NCBI RefSeq assembly: GCF_004345645.1
Contig: NZ_SLWS01000010.1
Span: 62,001-126,000 of the forward strand
Direction: 5' to 3'
Length of the DNA stretch: 64,000 nt
Source: Actinocrispum wychmicini
GTDB lineage: Bacteria; Actinomycetota; Actinomycetes; Mycobacteriales; Pseudonocardiaceae
Part shown: positions 24,726 to 32,529 of the stretch, piece after piece
Layout: each line of letters opens with the position of its first letter
Numbering within the stretch: the first letter of the stretch is position 1
Made by a program: the position numbers and the translations under genes
Notes under the pieces: model-generated
What the model saw: the letters and a program-made list of their open reading frames with translations, nothing else
What the model was told of the DNA's origin: nothing
The model's database searches: none

Positions 24726-26258
24726 ATGGATGCTGTGATGGAGCGTGAGCGGCGTAGCAAGGCTATCCGGGCTGGTCGGGACGGTCGAGACCAGCGGCTG
24801 AACGCTGGGGCTGTGGCTGGTCAACCGGCGGCTGTCTACTGCCGCATCTCGAAGGCGGATGATGATGATCAGACCGGAGTGGACCGTCAGGAGCGGCTGT
24901 GTCGGGAAGTCGCCGACCGGTTGGGGCTTGTGGTCACGTCGGATTCCGTTTTTGTAGATCCGAATCGGTCTGCGTGGAAACGTGACCGGAAGCGCCCCGG
25001 TTGGGATAAGTTGATTGATGCGATGCGGAATGGTCGGTTTAGGAATGTGATTGTTTATCATCCTGATCGGCTCATGCGTCAGCCCAAGGATCTTGAAGAG
25101 TTGCTGACGATATCCGACGAGTACGGGATTGTGTTGCACGGGCAGGCGAACCGGCGTGATCTGTCCGATCCGGATGATCGATTCTTTCTGCGGATCGAGG
25201 TTGCGCACGCGTGCCGGTCCAGCGATGACACGTCTCGGCGTATTAAGGACAAGTTGGCGGATCGAGCCCTTGACGGCCTGCCACATACGCCAGGCAGGCG
25301 CCGCTTTGGCTACACGATAGACGGGATGACCATCATCGAAGATGAAGCGGAAGTCATCCGGGATGTCTACTCGGCCTATCTTGACGGCATGTCTCCGCGT
25401 GATATCTCCGCGATGCTTACCGAACGTGGATTCAAGACCGTGTTTGGCAATACGGCATGGTCGGCGTCCACTGTTCGGCGTCTCTTGTCGTCGCCGTATC
25501 TGACCGGCATTCTCGTGTTTCGGGGGGAAATGATCGGTGAGGGCGCATGGTCCGCGATTATCGATCGAGGGACGTGGAATGAGGTTCAAGAACGGCGCGC
25601 AATGCGCGCGTCAGCGTACAAGATCCGCGCGAACCGATACTACTTCCTGCGCGGCCTCGTAATGTGCCGCAAGTGTGCCACGCACATGTCAGGTTCCGGC
25701 ACCACGAGCACACCTGAAGAAAGGCAAGGGAAAAGCAAAAGGTGGCCGATGTACCGGTGCACGCGCAGCACGGTTTTCGACAAAAAGGTTCGGTGTGCTC
25801 GTGGGATCGGTGCAGCGCCCCTAGAGAAATTCGTGGTCGACGCTGCGATTGAGTTGCTGACGACTCTTGATCTTTCTGGGAGTCCGGCGGCCGTTACCTT
25901 GACGAAGCGGGAAAAGGAAGCGATCACAGCGGACGAGCAAGAACTAGCCGAATTGAAAGACATGTGGAAGCAGCGCGAAGTGTCCACGCGTGAGTATCGA
26001 GAGATGCGGCGAACGGTTGAGGAGCGGATCAGCAAGATTCGGCATAAAACCGCTGTTCGTCCTACTGCTGATGTCCTTGCGGGTCTTGTCGGTGAGCATG
26101 CACGGGATAGGTGGAACGAACTGGTCGCCCGTGAGGACTACGAACGGATGAACGCGGTTCTTCGGTTCCTGTTCGCCGCTGTGATTATCGATGAGCATCG
26201 TGGTCCCAGCAACAAGTTTGACTACTCTCGAATCGAGATAGAGCCCAACCCGTTGTAA
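24726..26258 (+). CDS. Large serine recombinase (integrase)
   Basis: 510 residues. The resolvase domain has the nucleophile Ser42 in VYCRISKADDD, Arg residues in YHPDRLMRQ, and TGVDRQER. The recombinase domain follows (FGYTIDGMTIIEDEAEVIRDVY, GFKTVFGNTAWSASTVRRLL), then a zinc ribbon with Cys314, Cys317 and two later cysteines (YRCTRS, VRCARG), and a C-terminal coiled coil. It cuts att sites with a 2-base GT crossover. It lies 30 bp inside attL, the usual place for a phage-type serine integrase. ATG 24726 is used; ATG 24738 is an alternative. No recombination directionality factor is recognised. Confidence 0.93.
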   Translation: MDAVMERERRSKAIRAGRDGRDQRLNAGAVAGQPAAVYCRISKADDDDQTGVDRQERLCREVADRLGLVVTSDSVFVDPNRSAWKRDRKRPGWDKLIDAMRNGRFRNVIVYHPDRLMRQPKDLEELLTISDEYGIVLHGQANRRDLSDPDDRFFLRIEVAHACRSSDDTSRRIKDKLADRALDGLPHTPGRRRFGYTIDGMTIIEDEAEVIRDVYSAYLDGMSPRDISAMLTERGFKTVFGNTAWSASTVRRLLSSPYLTGILVFRGEMIGEGAWSAIIDRGTWNEVQERRAMRASAYKIRANRYYFLRGLVMCRKCATHMSGSGTTSTPEERQGKSKRWPMYRCTRSTVFDKKVRCARGIGAAPLEKFVVDAAIELLTTLDLSGSPAAVTLTKREKEAITADEQELAELKDMWKQREVSTREYREMRRTVEERISKIRHKTAVRPTADVLAGLVGEHARDRWNELVAREDYERMNAVLRFLFAAVIIDEHRGPSNKFDYSRIEIEPNPL

Positions 26259-26275
26259 AGGGCCTCACGCAACAG

Positions 26276-26311
26276 ACCGGCCGGGACTCGTCTGAGTCCC
26301 GGCCGGTTTTC
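26276..26311 (+). terminator. Rho-independent terminator after the recombinase
   Basis: Perfect 14-bp stem ACCGGCCGGGACTC / GAGTCCCGGCCGGT with loop GTCT, followed by TTTTCTTGTT. It lies between the recombinase and the convergent small ORF and could stop both. Confidence 0.85.
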
Positions 26312-26318
26312 TTGTTGT

Positions 26319-26537
26319 CTATTCGGTGGTGGGTGGTTCGGGTGGCCGAAGCAACCGAGCCAGCCGACGCGCCCCTTCCGGGCTGATCTTTTTCGGGAAG
26401 CGCGCACATACGCGCGCCAGGTGATAGGCATAGTCTCCGCGTTCTGGTTCATCCGTACCGATCGTGGGCCGATCATCAGTCTCTCTCGTGTCTTCCTGTG
26501 TCGTCGGTTGCTGTCGTGATGACGAGCTAACCGACAT
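26319..26537 (-). CDS. Small hypothetical protein of the integrative element
   Basis: 72 residues. The ATG at 26537 has AGGGGGC seven bases upstream. The N-terminal half is polar and disordered-looking (SSSSRQQPTTQEDTRETDD); the C-terminal half YAYHLARVCARFPKKISPEG is helical and basic, ending RRLARLLRPPEPPTTE. No family recognised. The small size, charge and place beside the integrase make an excisionase-like or regulatory role possible, without direct support. Confidence 0.55.
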   Translation of the reverse strand: MSVSSSSRQQPTTQEDTRETDDRPTIGTDEPERGDYAYHLARVCARFPKKISPEGARRLARLLRPPEPPTTE

Positions 26538-26743
26538 AGGCGCCCCCTGCGGGGCCGTCATCGCTACCGGGGTAATCGGACCGCATACGGCCATTCCTGC
26601 CCCGTACGGCCGTCTGGGGCCGCCCTACGGCGCCGGACCGTCCGGCGTCCTGGCGTGTCTCCGGTTCCGCTCCCAGCTCGTCAACGTGGTGATCATCGCT
26701 GCTTTCTCGTTTCCCGGTTACGCAGGTGATGTTCAGTGATGGG

Positions 26744-27010
26744 TTAGTGGTCGCGGCCGTCACCCCCGTTCGTGCCACAGAACTTGTCCAAGCTGAACCA
26801 TAGTTCGGCAGCATGCCGGGCATCGTCCAACGTGGACGAACCAATCTCTTGTACCTTGTCTCGAACCGTGCGGCCCTTGTGTTTCCGTTCGGTGTAGAGC
26901 ACCCAGGGGTGTTTTTCCTTGGGAGTGGCTGTCAGCCACCACACGTCGTTTTTGTACGTCGTGCGGTACAGGTTCCGGCCCAACGCCACCCATGACAGGG
27001 CGGTGTTCAC
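26744..27010 (-). CDS. Hypothetical protein of the integrative element
   Basis: 89 residues from GTG 27010 (GTG 27031 is an alternative). The sequence has an alternating beta pattern, LGRNLYRTTYKNDVWWLTA, then TERKHKGRTVRDKVQEIG and a C-terminal helix LDDARHAAELWFSLD. It looks like a small single-domain protein with a three-stranded sheet and a helix, possibly DNA-binding like Arm-type or AP2-like integrase N-domains. Not recognised. GTTCACG repeats lie over and upstream of its start. Confidence 0.55.
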   Translation of the reverse strand: MNTALSWVALGRNLYRTTYKNDVWWLTATPKEKHPWVLYTERKHKGRTVRDKVQEIGSSTLDDARHAAELWFSLDKFCGTNGGDGRDH

Positions 27011-27176
27011 GTGACCTGCGCAACCGTTCACGAGCGTTCACGACCTGTGGTCTCATGAACGCCGTGAACGCTCCCGGCACCAGCAGTGTCCTCAATGGCC
27101 ACCATTATCAATCCTTTGTAGATGGCCTCGATCTGTTGCAGCACAAGGGAACGCGTCACAAGCTCCGTCCGTGAAC
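27005..27176. repeat. GTTCACG iteron-like repeats
   Basis: GTTCACG occurs at 27005-27011, 27026-27032 and 27036-27042, and in inverted orientation as ATGAACG (27055-27061, one mismatch), CGTGAAC (27063-27069) and CGTGAAC (27170-27176). The two groups face each other around 27048. The same TGAACG/CGTTCA word is in the attP arms. Candidate regulator, excisionase or transfer-origin site. Confidence 0.5.
27055..27174 (+). CDS. Possible 39-residue sORF resembling a second sORF in the element
   Basis: ATG 27055 opens 39 codons ending in YQSFVDGLDLLQHKGTRHK. A 13-residue part matches SLVDGLKLLQYRR at 29599-29637, with several differences in third codon positions (GAT/GAC, GGC/GGA, CTC/CTG), as expected for a translated sequence. 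It could be a leader peptide or part of a repeated regulatory RNA. The 300 bp from 27032 to 27330 hold nothing else that I can identify besides the iterons. Confidence 0.3.
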   Translation: MNAVNAPGTSSVLNGHHYQSFVDGLDLLQHKGTRHKLRP

Positions 27177-27330
27177 GTCTTGAACCATCAGTCGTCATCA
27201 TGTCGGTTGAGTCCTTACTCTCGGCTGCGACTCGCAGGATTGCGAGCCGTCACCTCAAGTAAAGACGCAACGTGACGAGACAACCATGTCAAATTCGCAA
27301 TATAATATTCTCCGCCAGAATAACGACAAG

Positions 27331-27801
27331 TCAGAGACTGTTTAGGGACGGTTCGCCATGTTCCAGATACATGATCACGCCGGATGCATGTGAACGGTAG
27401 GCGGCAGTCAGGCGACGAACGAGGCGTGGGATCACGTAATCGGCAAGTTTGTCGACTCTCACCCATTCAGTCTTATCGACTTCGATTCCGTCGAGCTGAA
27501 TTCTGTGCTCGTCTTCCCCAAGCTCGCCGCAGTCAAACACGTAGAGTATCTTGTCGCCTTCTGCCTCGTTGGGCGCCCAGTCATGGACCAGTAGCCGATT
27601 GACTGTTCGGGTAAGTCCGAGTTCTTCGCGCACTTCGCGTTCACATGCTGCCGCCGGGGATTCGCCTCGATCGACGTAGCCGCCAGGGATGTCCCAGCGA
27701 TTGCCATAGGTCTTTCGGACAAGTAGAACCTTGTCGCCGTCAACAAAGAGCGCACCGGATGCGAGGCGGGGTGTAGCGAAATCGGCTGTTGGGTCACCCA
27801 T
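27331..27801 (-). CDS. NUDIX hydrolase of the integrative element
   Basis: 156 residues with a full Nudix box, GGYVDRGESPAAACEREVRE followed by ELG, so hydrolysis of a nucleoside diphosphate linked to another group is expected. ATG 27801 overlaps the stop of the HTH-TPR regulator (TAATG), so the two are translationally coupled. A Nudix protein, Pif, gives transfer immunity in the integrative plasmid pSAM2; a similar role here is an inference from context, not homology that I can prove. Confidence 0.88.
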   Translation of the reverse strand: MGDPTADFATPRLASGALFVDGDKVLLVRKTYGNRWDIPGGYVDRGESPAAACEREVREELGLTRTVNRLLVHDWAPNEAEGDKILYVFDCGELGEDEHRIQLDGIEVDKTEWVRVDKLADYVIPRLVRRLTAAYRSHASGVIMYLEHGEPSLNSL

Positions 27802-29303
27802 TAGATTTGCTCGGTCACATTCACGCGCTTGGCAAGCTTGTCGAGTTCTATGGATGGTTTCCCGGATGAACTTCGAACCAAGGCGGCGACCACTTTCCTG
27901 CTCAAATAGTGTTGACGTACCTGCTCTGGCGCAATCCGTTCAGCGGTAATCATTGCGCCAAGGGCATCTTCTTGATTTCCGATCATGCTGTAAGTGCGAG
28001 CCACGTCTAGAAGGTAGCGTGCTCGTCGTTCGGTTGGCACGGCGTCAATGTTCAGAATAAGACCGGAGTCTAGGACAGTTTGAAAGTCACCAAGTTCCAC
28101 GGCAGTATTGACGCGGTGAATAGCCACATTTGTTGGACCAAATGCGGTCCATAGATGGTTTGCGTTCCCGCCTAGTCGCTGTGCCGCGTCGCCTGCCTCG
28201 TTTAGATAATCAGCACTCTTGGAACCGTCGCCGAAACGCGCAGCGGCCATGGAACCGACGAGAAAGAGAGTTCCGTACACAGAAAGCGCGGCATTGTCTC
28301 CACTGATTGCGCTTTCCAGGTAACCCGCGCCGGACTCAACCAAACGCATAGCAGGCTCATAACGGCCGGTTGAATGTAGCGAGAACGCTACCGATCGAAT
28401 AAGCGAACCTCGAATGGCAGGGCTGTCGGCGTTTTCGGCAGCGGCCATACCTCGTTCGGCAGCGATCCATGCTAGATCTGACTGGCCGACCTTGCCCAGC
28501 ACTGATGCGGCGGCTTGATATGCAAGTGCGAGTACTCTGGATACTCTCGTGCGGTCCGTTTCTTGGCACCCTCGGAAAGCCACTTGAGCGTCAGCTAGCA
28601 ATGTAGAAATTCGTCCGGCCGCGATGGCGAACCGTGACTGCTGATAGGCGTCGAAAGCGACTTTTAGGTCGCTCTCAAGATTTCCTATCGATGGATATCT
28701 ATCGGGCGGTAGCGAGCCGAATTGAATAGCATTGAATCCGTAGTCGGCTAGTACTCCACATAGGTCAGCTATCGCAGGGGAAATTTGCCATGTCTCGGTT
28801 ATCCGTGATGGTCGCAGGTCAAGCTGATTCGTCTCAGGACTGGTTCGTTCCAGAACTCTGAAGCGACTTCGTCCAGGAAAGTCAAACCAGAGAAGACGTT
28901 CCGGAAGGTGCAAAATTTTGGCGTAGTTCCGCAGTGTTTCAAGGTTATACTCAGGCTTGCCGGTTTCAATCTTACTTACTTGTGCCTGATTGAGTCCAAG
29001 CCACCGCCCCAGGAGTTCTTGATTTAGCGCCTTACCGTACATTCGAAGGTGATGAGGATGCATCCGATATGCTTTGAAGACTTTACCGATGTGCTGGCTT
29101 GCGAAGGCCGCCCGGAAGTCGTCTGTCTCGAAGAAATCATCCTTGAGCTGAGGTGGCTTACCGAGTTGATCGCGTTGTTCCCGGTGACACTTGCCGCACA
29201 CGTGCGCGGTGTTATCCGCAGCCAACACCGTTCCGCAGCCCGAACACCGACGGCCCCCGACTGTGCCGGAAGCACGACGTTGTTGCGGACTGGGAGCGCT
29301 CAT
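27801..29303 (-). CDS. XRE-type HTH regulator with zinc ribbon and TPR-like repeats
   Basis: 500 residues. An N-terminal zinc ribbon uses Cys20, Cys23, Cys36 and Cys39. A Cro/CI-type HTH follows at about 85-135 (LLGRWLGLNQAQVSKIETGK). The rest, about 200-490, is helical repeats of TPR type (ALAYQAAASVLGKVGQSDLA, GRYEPAMRLVESGAGYLES). ATG 29303 follows AGGGGATC. Such proteins often sense a peptide or small molecule through the TPR region. Likely the control gene of the element, coupled to the NUDIX gene. Confidence 0.88.
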   Translation of the reverse strand: MSAPSPQQRRASGTVGGRRCSGCGTVLAADNTAHVCGKCHREQRDQLGKPPQLKDDFFETDDFRAAFASQHIGKVFKAYRMHPHHLRMYGKALNQELLGRWLGLNQAQVSKIETGKPEYNLETLRNYAKILHLPERLLWFDFPGRSRFRVLERTSPETNQLDLRPSRITETWQISPAIADLCGVLADYGFNAIQFGSLPPDRYPSIGNLESDLKVAFDAYQQSRFAIAAGRISTLLADAQVAFRGCQETDRTRVSRVLALAYQAAASVLGKVGQSDLAWIAAERGMAAAENADSPAIRGSLIRSVAFSLHSTGRYEPAMRLVESGAGYLESAISGDNAALSVYGTLFLVGSMAAARFGDGSKSADYLNEAGDAAQRLGGNANHLWTAFGPTNVAIHRVNTAVELGDFQTVLDSGLILNIDAVPTERRARYLLDVARTYSMIGNQEDALGAMITAERIAPEQVRQHYLSRKVVAALVRSSSGKPSIELDKLAKRVNVTEQI

Positions 29304-29390
29304 ATGATCCCCTGTCCAGTTCGGCGGCGCTGATCTCCGTTAATCCAGCGTACAGGCCGTCACAGGCAGATGTGACGGCAGTCACGAGCA

Positions 29391-29652
29391 TGTTCAGGGA
29401 GGGAGGCCACTCGATACCTTCAGATGAGCCTGTGACCTGGGGTTTTCGGTGCGCCGCGTGAGGTGGTTGTTCGCCTCCCTGAGCAGTGTTTGCCCAGGTC
29501 AGAGCAGGGAGTTGAGGACAGGGAGTCGCCAGGGAACGCTCCCTGGCTCCCTGTCTGCCTCCCTGGTCGTTCCGTACGTTGGAGGCGTGACGCTGGAGTC
29601 TCTTGTAGACGGACTGAAACTGTTGCAGTACAGGAGAAACACCATGTCATAG
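29391..29652 (+). repeat. GGGAG repeat cluster, bulged hairpin and small ORF
   Basis: CAGGGAG-like words recur in both orientations between 29391 and 29562. GACAGGGAG (29517-29525) plus CCAGGGA (29529-29535) pair with TCCCTGG and CTCCCTGTC (29540-29555), giving a 16-bp hairpin with one 3-base bulge and loop ACGC. After it, GTG 29587 opens 21 codons with SLVDGLKLLQYRR, matching the 27055 sORF. AGGAG lies 7 bases before the final ATGTCATAG. Apart from this, 29304-29940 shows no clear gene. Confidence 0.5.
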
Positions 29653-29924
29653 CCTCTTGCTGTCCCGCAAAAGGCGTCCACAAACGACACTGGGGGAGGG
29701 AGCCCGGTTGGTGACGTGCTTAGGCTCTGTTCTTGGGATTTTGAGGCGTGCTGATGAGACGTGAACGGCCTCCCCACCCTCCCCCGACGCAGGGTTTACG
29801 CTGGTCACGCGGGGATTGTGGCACGGGGAGTGGCCGGGGGAGGACTCCCCCGACTTCGTTGTCCTCCCCGCCTGACTCCCCCGTAGCGGCTGGCTACATC
29901 TTCCCAGTTCAAGGGGTGTATGTG

Positions 29925-29956
29925 TGAACGTCGCTTGACAGTGGTGGCCGGGACGG
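29925..29956 (+). other. attR of the serine-recombinase element
   Basis: TGAACG (29925-29930), 10 bp, core GT (29941-29942), then DUF222 host sequence GGTGGCCGGGAC. With attL this gives attP as TGAACG-N10-GT-N10-CGTTCA and attB as CCCATCAAC-GT-GGTGGCCGG. Confidence 0.8.
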
Positions 29957-30589
29957 TCACGTTCACCTGGACCTTCACCCGCTCCCGCTGCTCACCGAAG
30001 ATCAAGCCCAGCAACACATCCGCCCGGCATTGCCCCAGCGTCCGGTCCGGGGTCCTGGCCTTCCGGGCGAGTTTGTCGATCTGTTGGTGGGCGGCCAGGG
30101 CTTCTTCGGCGGTCAGGGCGGCACCGAGGTGCCCGACCCCGTCTTCTCCCGCCATGTAGGTGACATCGCGGTCCTGCCGGGCAGCCGCACGGCGCCGTTC
30201 TGCCGACGCGGGGTCGATTTTGATCACGTGGTAGCGGATGGAGTCGCGGAACCGACTGGGGTTGGTCCGCCGCCCGTAGGCCAACACCCGTCGTTCCACC
30301 CGCCCAGCATCCACCACCGACAACACCTCAGTGAGGTCGTCCATTGCGGACTGACCCCGATCTCGACAGCGACCTCTTCGCGAGCGCCATCAGCCAGCTC
30401 AGCGTGCCGCCGGGTCGGTGGCCGCAACACGGCAAACCGAGCCAACGCGCGAATCTTGACGCCCTCTGCCTCGGCGATAACCCGTTCAGCAGCGGCCAGG
30501 ACATCCAGGCATTCCGAAGCGGACATCTCCTCGACAGGAATGTCCACCACAGGAAGCGGTGTACGAAAGAGAGAAAGTTCCCCACCCAT
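29943..30589 (-). pseudogene. DUF222 gene, N-terminal part, with internal deletion and frameshift
   Basis: ATG 30589 starts MGGELSLFRTPLP and continues with DUF222 features (VAAAERVIAEAEG-like, RALARFAVLRPPTRRHAE, EVAVEIGVSPQ) to about 30350. The homology then resumes in another frame as RVERRVLAYG, YHVIKIDPASAERRR and VQVNVTVPATT up to the att core. Roughly 50 residues typical of the family are missing at the frame change, so the gene was broken independently of the insertion. The C-terminal part is at 24265-24694. Confidence 0.82.
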
Positions 30590-30782
30590 GCCCCAGCGAT
30601 ACCAAAGAATGGCGAAAGTGGCCATTCGAAAAATAGGCATGGGAGGGAGGGTGTTAATAGTCAAGAGAGGGGGGATCTAATGGCCAGTGGGGTTTTTGGC
30701 TGGAATGGAACCACAGAAGGGTAACCGGCGCTGGAACCGGAACCCGAGGCTGGAAACCGCACTCCAAGGTGACCAGACAACG

Positions 30783-30825
30783 TTTCGCGCCCAGCACCAT
30801 CATTCTTTTCGAACGGTCCGTAAAA
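30783..30825 (-). repeat. Right 43-bp inverted repeat flanking the DUF222 locus
   Basis: Inverted partner of 24207-24249 (see there), about 194 bp upstream of the DUF222 start. The 298 bp from 30590 to 30887 otherwise contain a GAATGGC-GAAAGT-GGCCATTC hairpin near 30608 and no gene that I can support. Confidence 0.8.
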
Positions 30826-30887
30826 GGGTGACAGTGTGCAAAGTCGACCCCATGACAGCCCGGACAAAGCCCGACCACACTGGCACA

Positions 30888-31784
30888 TCACCCAGAGGGG
30901 CGAGGACCACGGCCAGGCCCCGGGCCGGGGCCGCCGTGCCGGCGGCGACGGAGATAGCGCTCGAACTCAGCGGCGATGGCGTCGCCGCTGGTCTCGTTGA
31001 GCGTCATGTCGGCGTCGCCGCGTTCCTCCAGGGCGCGGACGTAGTTGCTGACGTCCTCGTCCTCCTCGGCCATCTCGCTGACTGTCCGCTGCCACTCCTC
31101 GGCCTGCTCAGGCAGCGCGCCGAGCGGCACCTCCACGTCCAGGACCTCCTCGACCCGGTGCAGCAGGGCCAGGGTGGCTTTGGGGGACGGGGGCTGGGAC
31201 ACGTAGTGGGGGACCGCGGCCCAGAGGGTGATCGCCGGGATGCCGGCCTGGACGCACACGTCCTGCAGCACTCCGATGATCCCGGTGGGGCCTTGGTAGC
31301 GGGAGTTCTGCAGGCCGAAACGGGCGGCGGAGGTGGCGTCGTAGGCCGTCCCGGTGACTGGGACGGGGCGGGTGTGCGGCACGTCGGCGAGCATCGAACC
31401 CAGGGTGACGACTGTGGTCACGCCGAGGCGTTCGATGTGTTCCAGCAGTTCGGCGCAGAACTTTCGCCACCGCATGTTCGGTTCGATGCCGTGCACGAGG
31501 ACGATGTCGCGGGTGGAGCCGGGTGGGCGGCAGGTCAGCAGCCTGGTGGTCGGCCATTCCACCCTGCGGGTGACGCCGTCGACCATGCGGACTGTGGGCC
31601 TCGTCACCTGGAAGTCGTAGTAGTCGTCCGGGTCCACGTCCACGAGTGGGGTGGCGTCCCAGGTGAGTTGGAGATGTTCGACCGCAGTACTCGCGGCGTC
31701 GCCGGCGTCGTTCCAGCCTTCGAACGCGGCCACCATCACCGGCTCCACCAGTCGGGGCTGTTCCTGCGAGTCGTGATCGGTCAC
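30888..31784 (-). CDS. PAC2-family protein (proteasome-assembly-chaperone-like)
   Basis: 298 residues from GTG 31784. PAC2 features include VMVAAFEGWNDAGDAAS at the start, LVHGIEPNMRW, VVTLGSMLADVPHTRP and GPTGIIGVLQD. The C-terminal 25 residues are Gly/Pro/Arg-rich. Orthologues (Rv2125 in M. tuberculosis) sit near mshC and the proteasome genes, as here. Structurally related to archaeal/eukaryotic proteasome assembly chaperones, but its bacterial role is not established. Confidence 0.9.
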   Translation of the reverse strand: MTDHDSQEQPRLVEPVMVAAFEGWNDAGDAASTAVEHLQLTWDATPLVDVDPDDYYDFQVTRPTVRMVDGVTRRVEWPTTRLLTCRPPGSTRDIVLVHGIEPNMRWRKFCAELLEHIERLGVTTVVTLGSMLADVPHTRPVPVTGTAYDATSAARFGLQNSRYQGPTGIIGVLQDVCVQAGIPAITLWAAVPHYVSQPPSPKATLALLHRVEEVLDVEVPLGALPEQAEEWQRTVSEMAEEDEDVSNYVRALEERGDADMTLNETSGDAIAAEFERYLRRRRHGGPGPGPGRGPRPSG

Positions 31785-31869
31785 CGGCCAAGCCTACGAC
31801 CCTTCAGCCCTGCCCGGACTACCAGTGGTAGATCGGTCAAGCCCGCGTGTCGGACCGTAGGCTGCGGGT

Positions 31870-32529
31870 ATGTCGATTCCAGCGGCGGTGTTGTGGGACA
31901 TGGACGGCACCCTGGTCGACTCGGAGAAACTCTGGGACGTGGGCCTGCGGGAACTGGCCGAGCAGCTCGGCGGGCGGCTCACCCAGCGGACCCGGGACGC
32001 GGTCGTCGGCTCCAACATGGACAACACGATGCGGGTGATCTTCACCCAGCTGGGCTTGGAGCTGGAGCCGGCGGCGATGGACAAGGCGGGAGTGTGGCTC
32101 ACCGAGCGCACGGCTGAGCTGTTCCGTCAGGGGGTGCCGTGGCGACCGGGTGCCCGCGAGGCCCTCATGTCGTTACGAGAGCACGGCGTGCCGATGGCCT
32201 TGGTCACGTCGACCGAACGCTCGTTGACGGAGATCGCCCTGGACTCCATCGGACGGCATTTCTTCGTCGCTTCGGTATGCGGGGACGAAGTGGACGGCAG
32301 GAACAAACCGGACCCGACGCCGTACCTGATGGGCGCCTCCTTGGTGGGTGTCCCGGCGGAGCGGTGCGTGGCGGTGGAGGACTCGTTGATGGGGATGCGG
32401 TCGGCGGTGGCGGCCGGATGCACGGTCCTGGTGGTCCCCGCGGAGGTTCCGATCGCGACGGGAGACGGCTGGACCGTCCGGGACTCCCTGGTGGGTGTCG
32501 ACGCCTACGTCCTCGGCCGGCTCCGCTGA
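31870..32529 (+). CDS. HAD-superfamily phosphatase
   Basis: 219 residues of HAD subfamily IA (beta-phosphoglucomutase/phosphatase-like). Motif I is WDMDGTLVDSEKLW with the nucleophile Asp near residue 10, motif II Thr/Ser in MALVTSTERS, motif III Lys in GRNKPDPTPY, and motif IV VAVEDSLMGMRSA. It hydrolyses a small phosphorylated metabolite, identity unknown. In mycobacteria a similar HAD gene lies beside the PAC2 gene. The 3' end overlaps the convergent HExxH gene by 25 bp. Confidence 0.9.
   Translation: MSIPAAVLWDMDGTLVDSEKLWDVGLRELAEQLGGRLTQRTRDAVVGSNMDNTMRVIFTQLGLELEPAAMDKAGVWLTERTAELFRQGVPWRPGAREALMSLREHGVPMALVTSTERSLTEIALDSIGRHFFVASVCGDEVDGRNKPDPTPYLMGASLVGVPAERCVAVEDSLMGMRSAVAAGCTVLVVPAEVPIATGDGWTVRDSLVGVDAYVLGRLR

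Larger units (their letters stand above)
24695..29942 (+). mobile_element. 5.2-kb integrative element inserted in a DUF222 gene
   Basis: 5,246 bp between the two GT cores. It carries a large serine recombinase next to attL, a small minus-strand ORF, a 89-residue protein, a NUDIX hydrolase, an HTH-TPR regulator, iteron-like repeats and hairpins. Codons use A/T in third position more than the host genes around it. No replication, capsid or FtsK/Tra-type gene is present, so it is either a minimal integrative element or a remnant that needs a helper. Confidence 0.85.

Noticed and set aside
29805..29942. Continuation of the DUF222 frame into the element
   Set aside because: Residues after PATT at the att core match nothing in the family, and are read-through into element DNA.
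30224..30664. A separate 146-codon minus-strand gene
   Set aside because: Its first 80 residues from ATG 30589 are DUF222 N-terminus, and the rest is out-of-frame sequence after a deletion, so it was merged into the DUF222 pseudogene.
30783..30825. Target-site duplication next to the 43-bp inverted repeats
   Set aside because: No convincing direct repeat could be found outside 24207 and 30825, so none is claimed.
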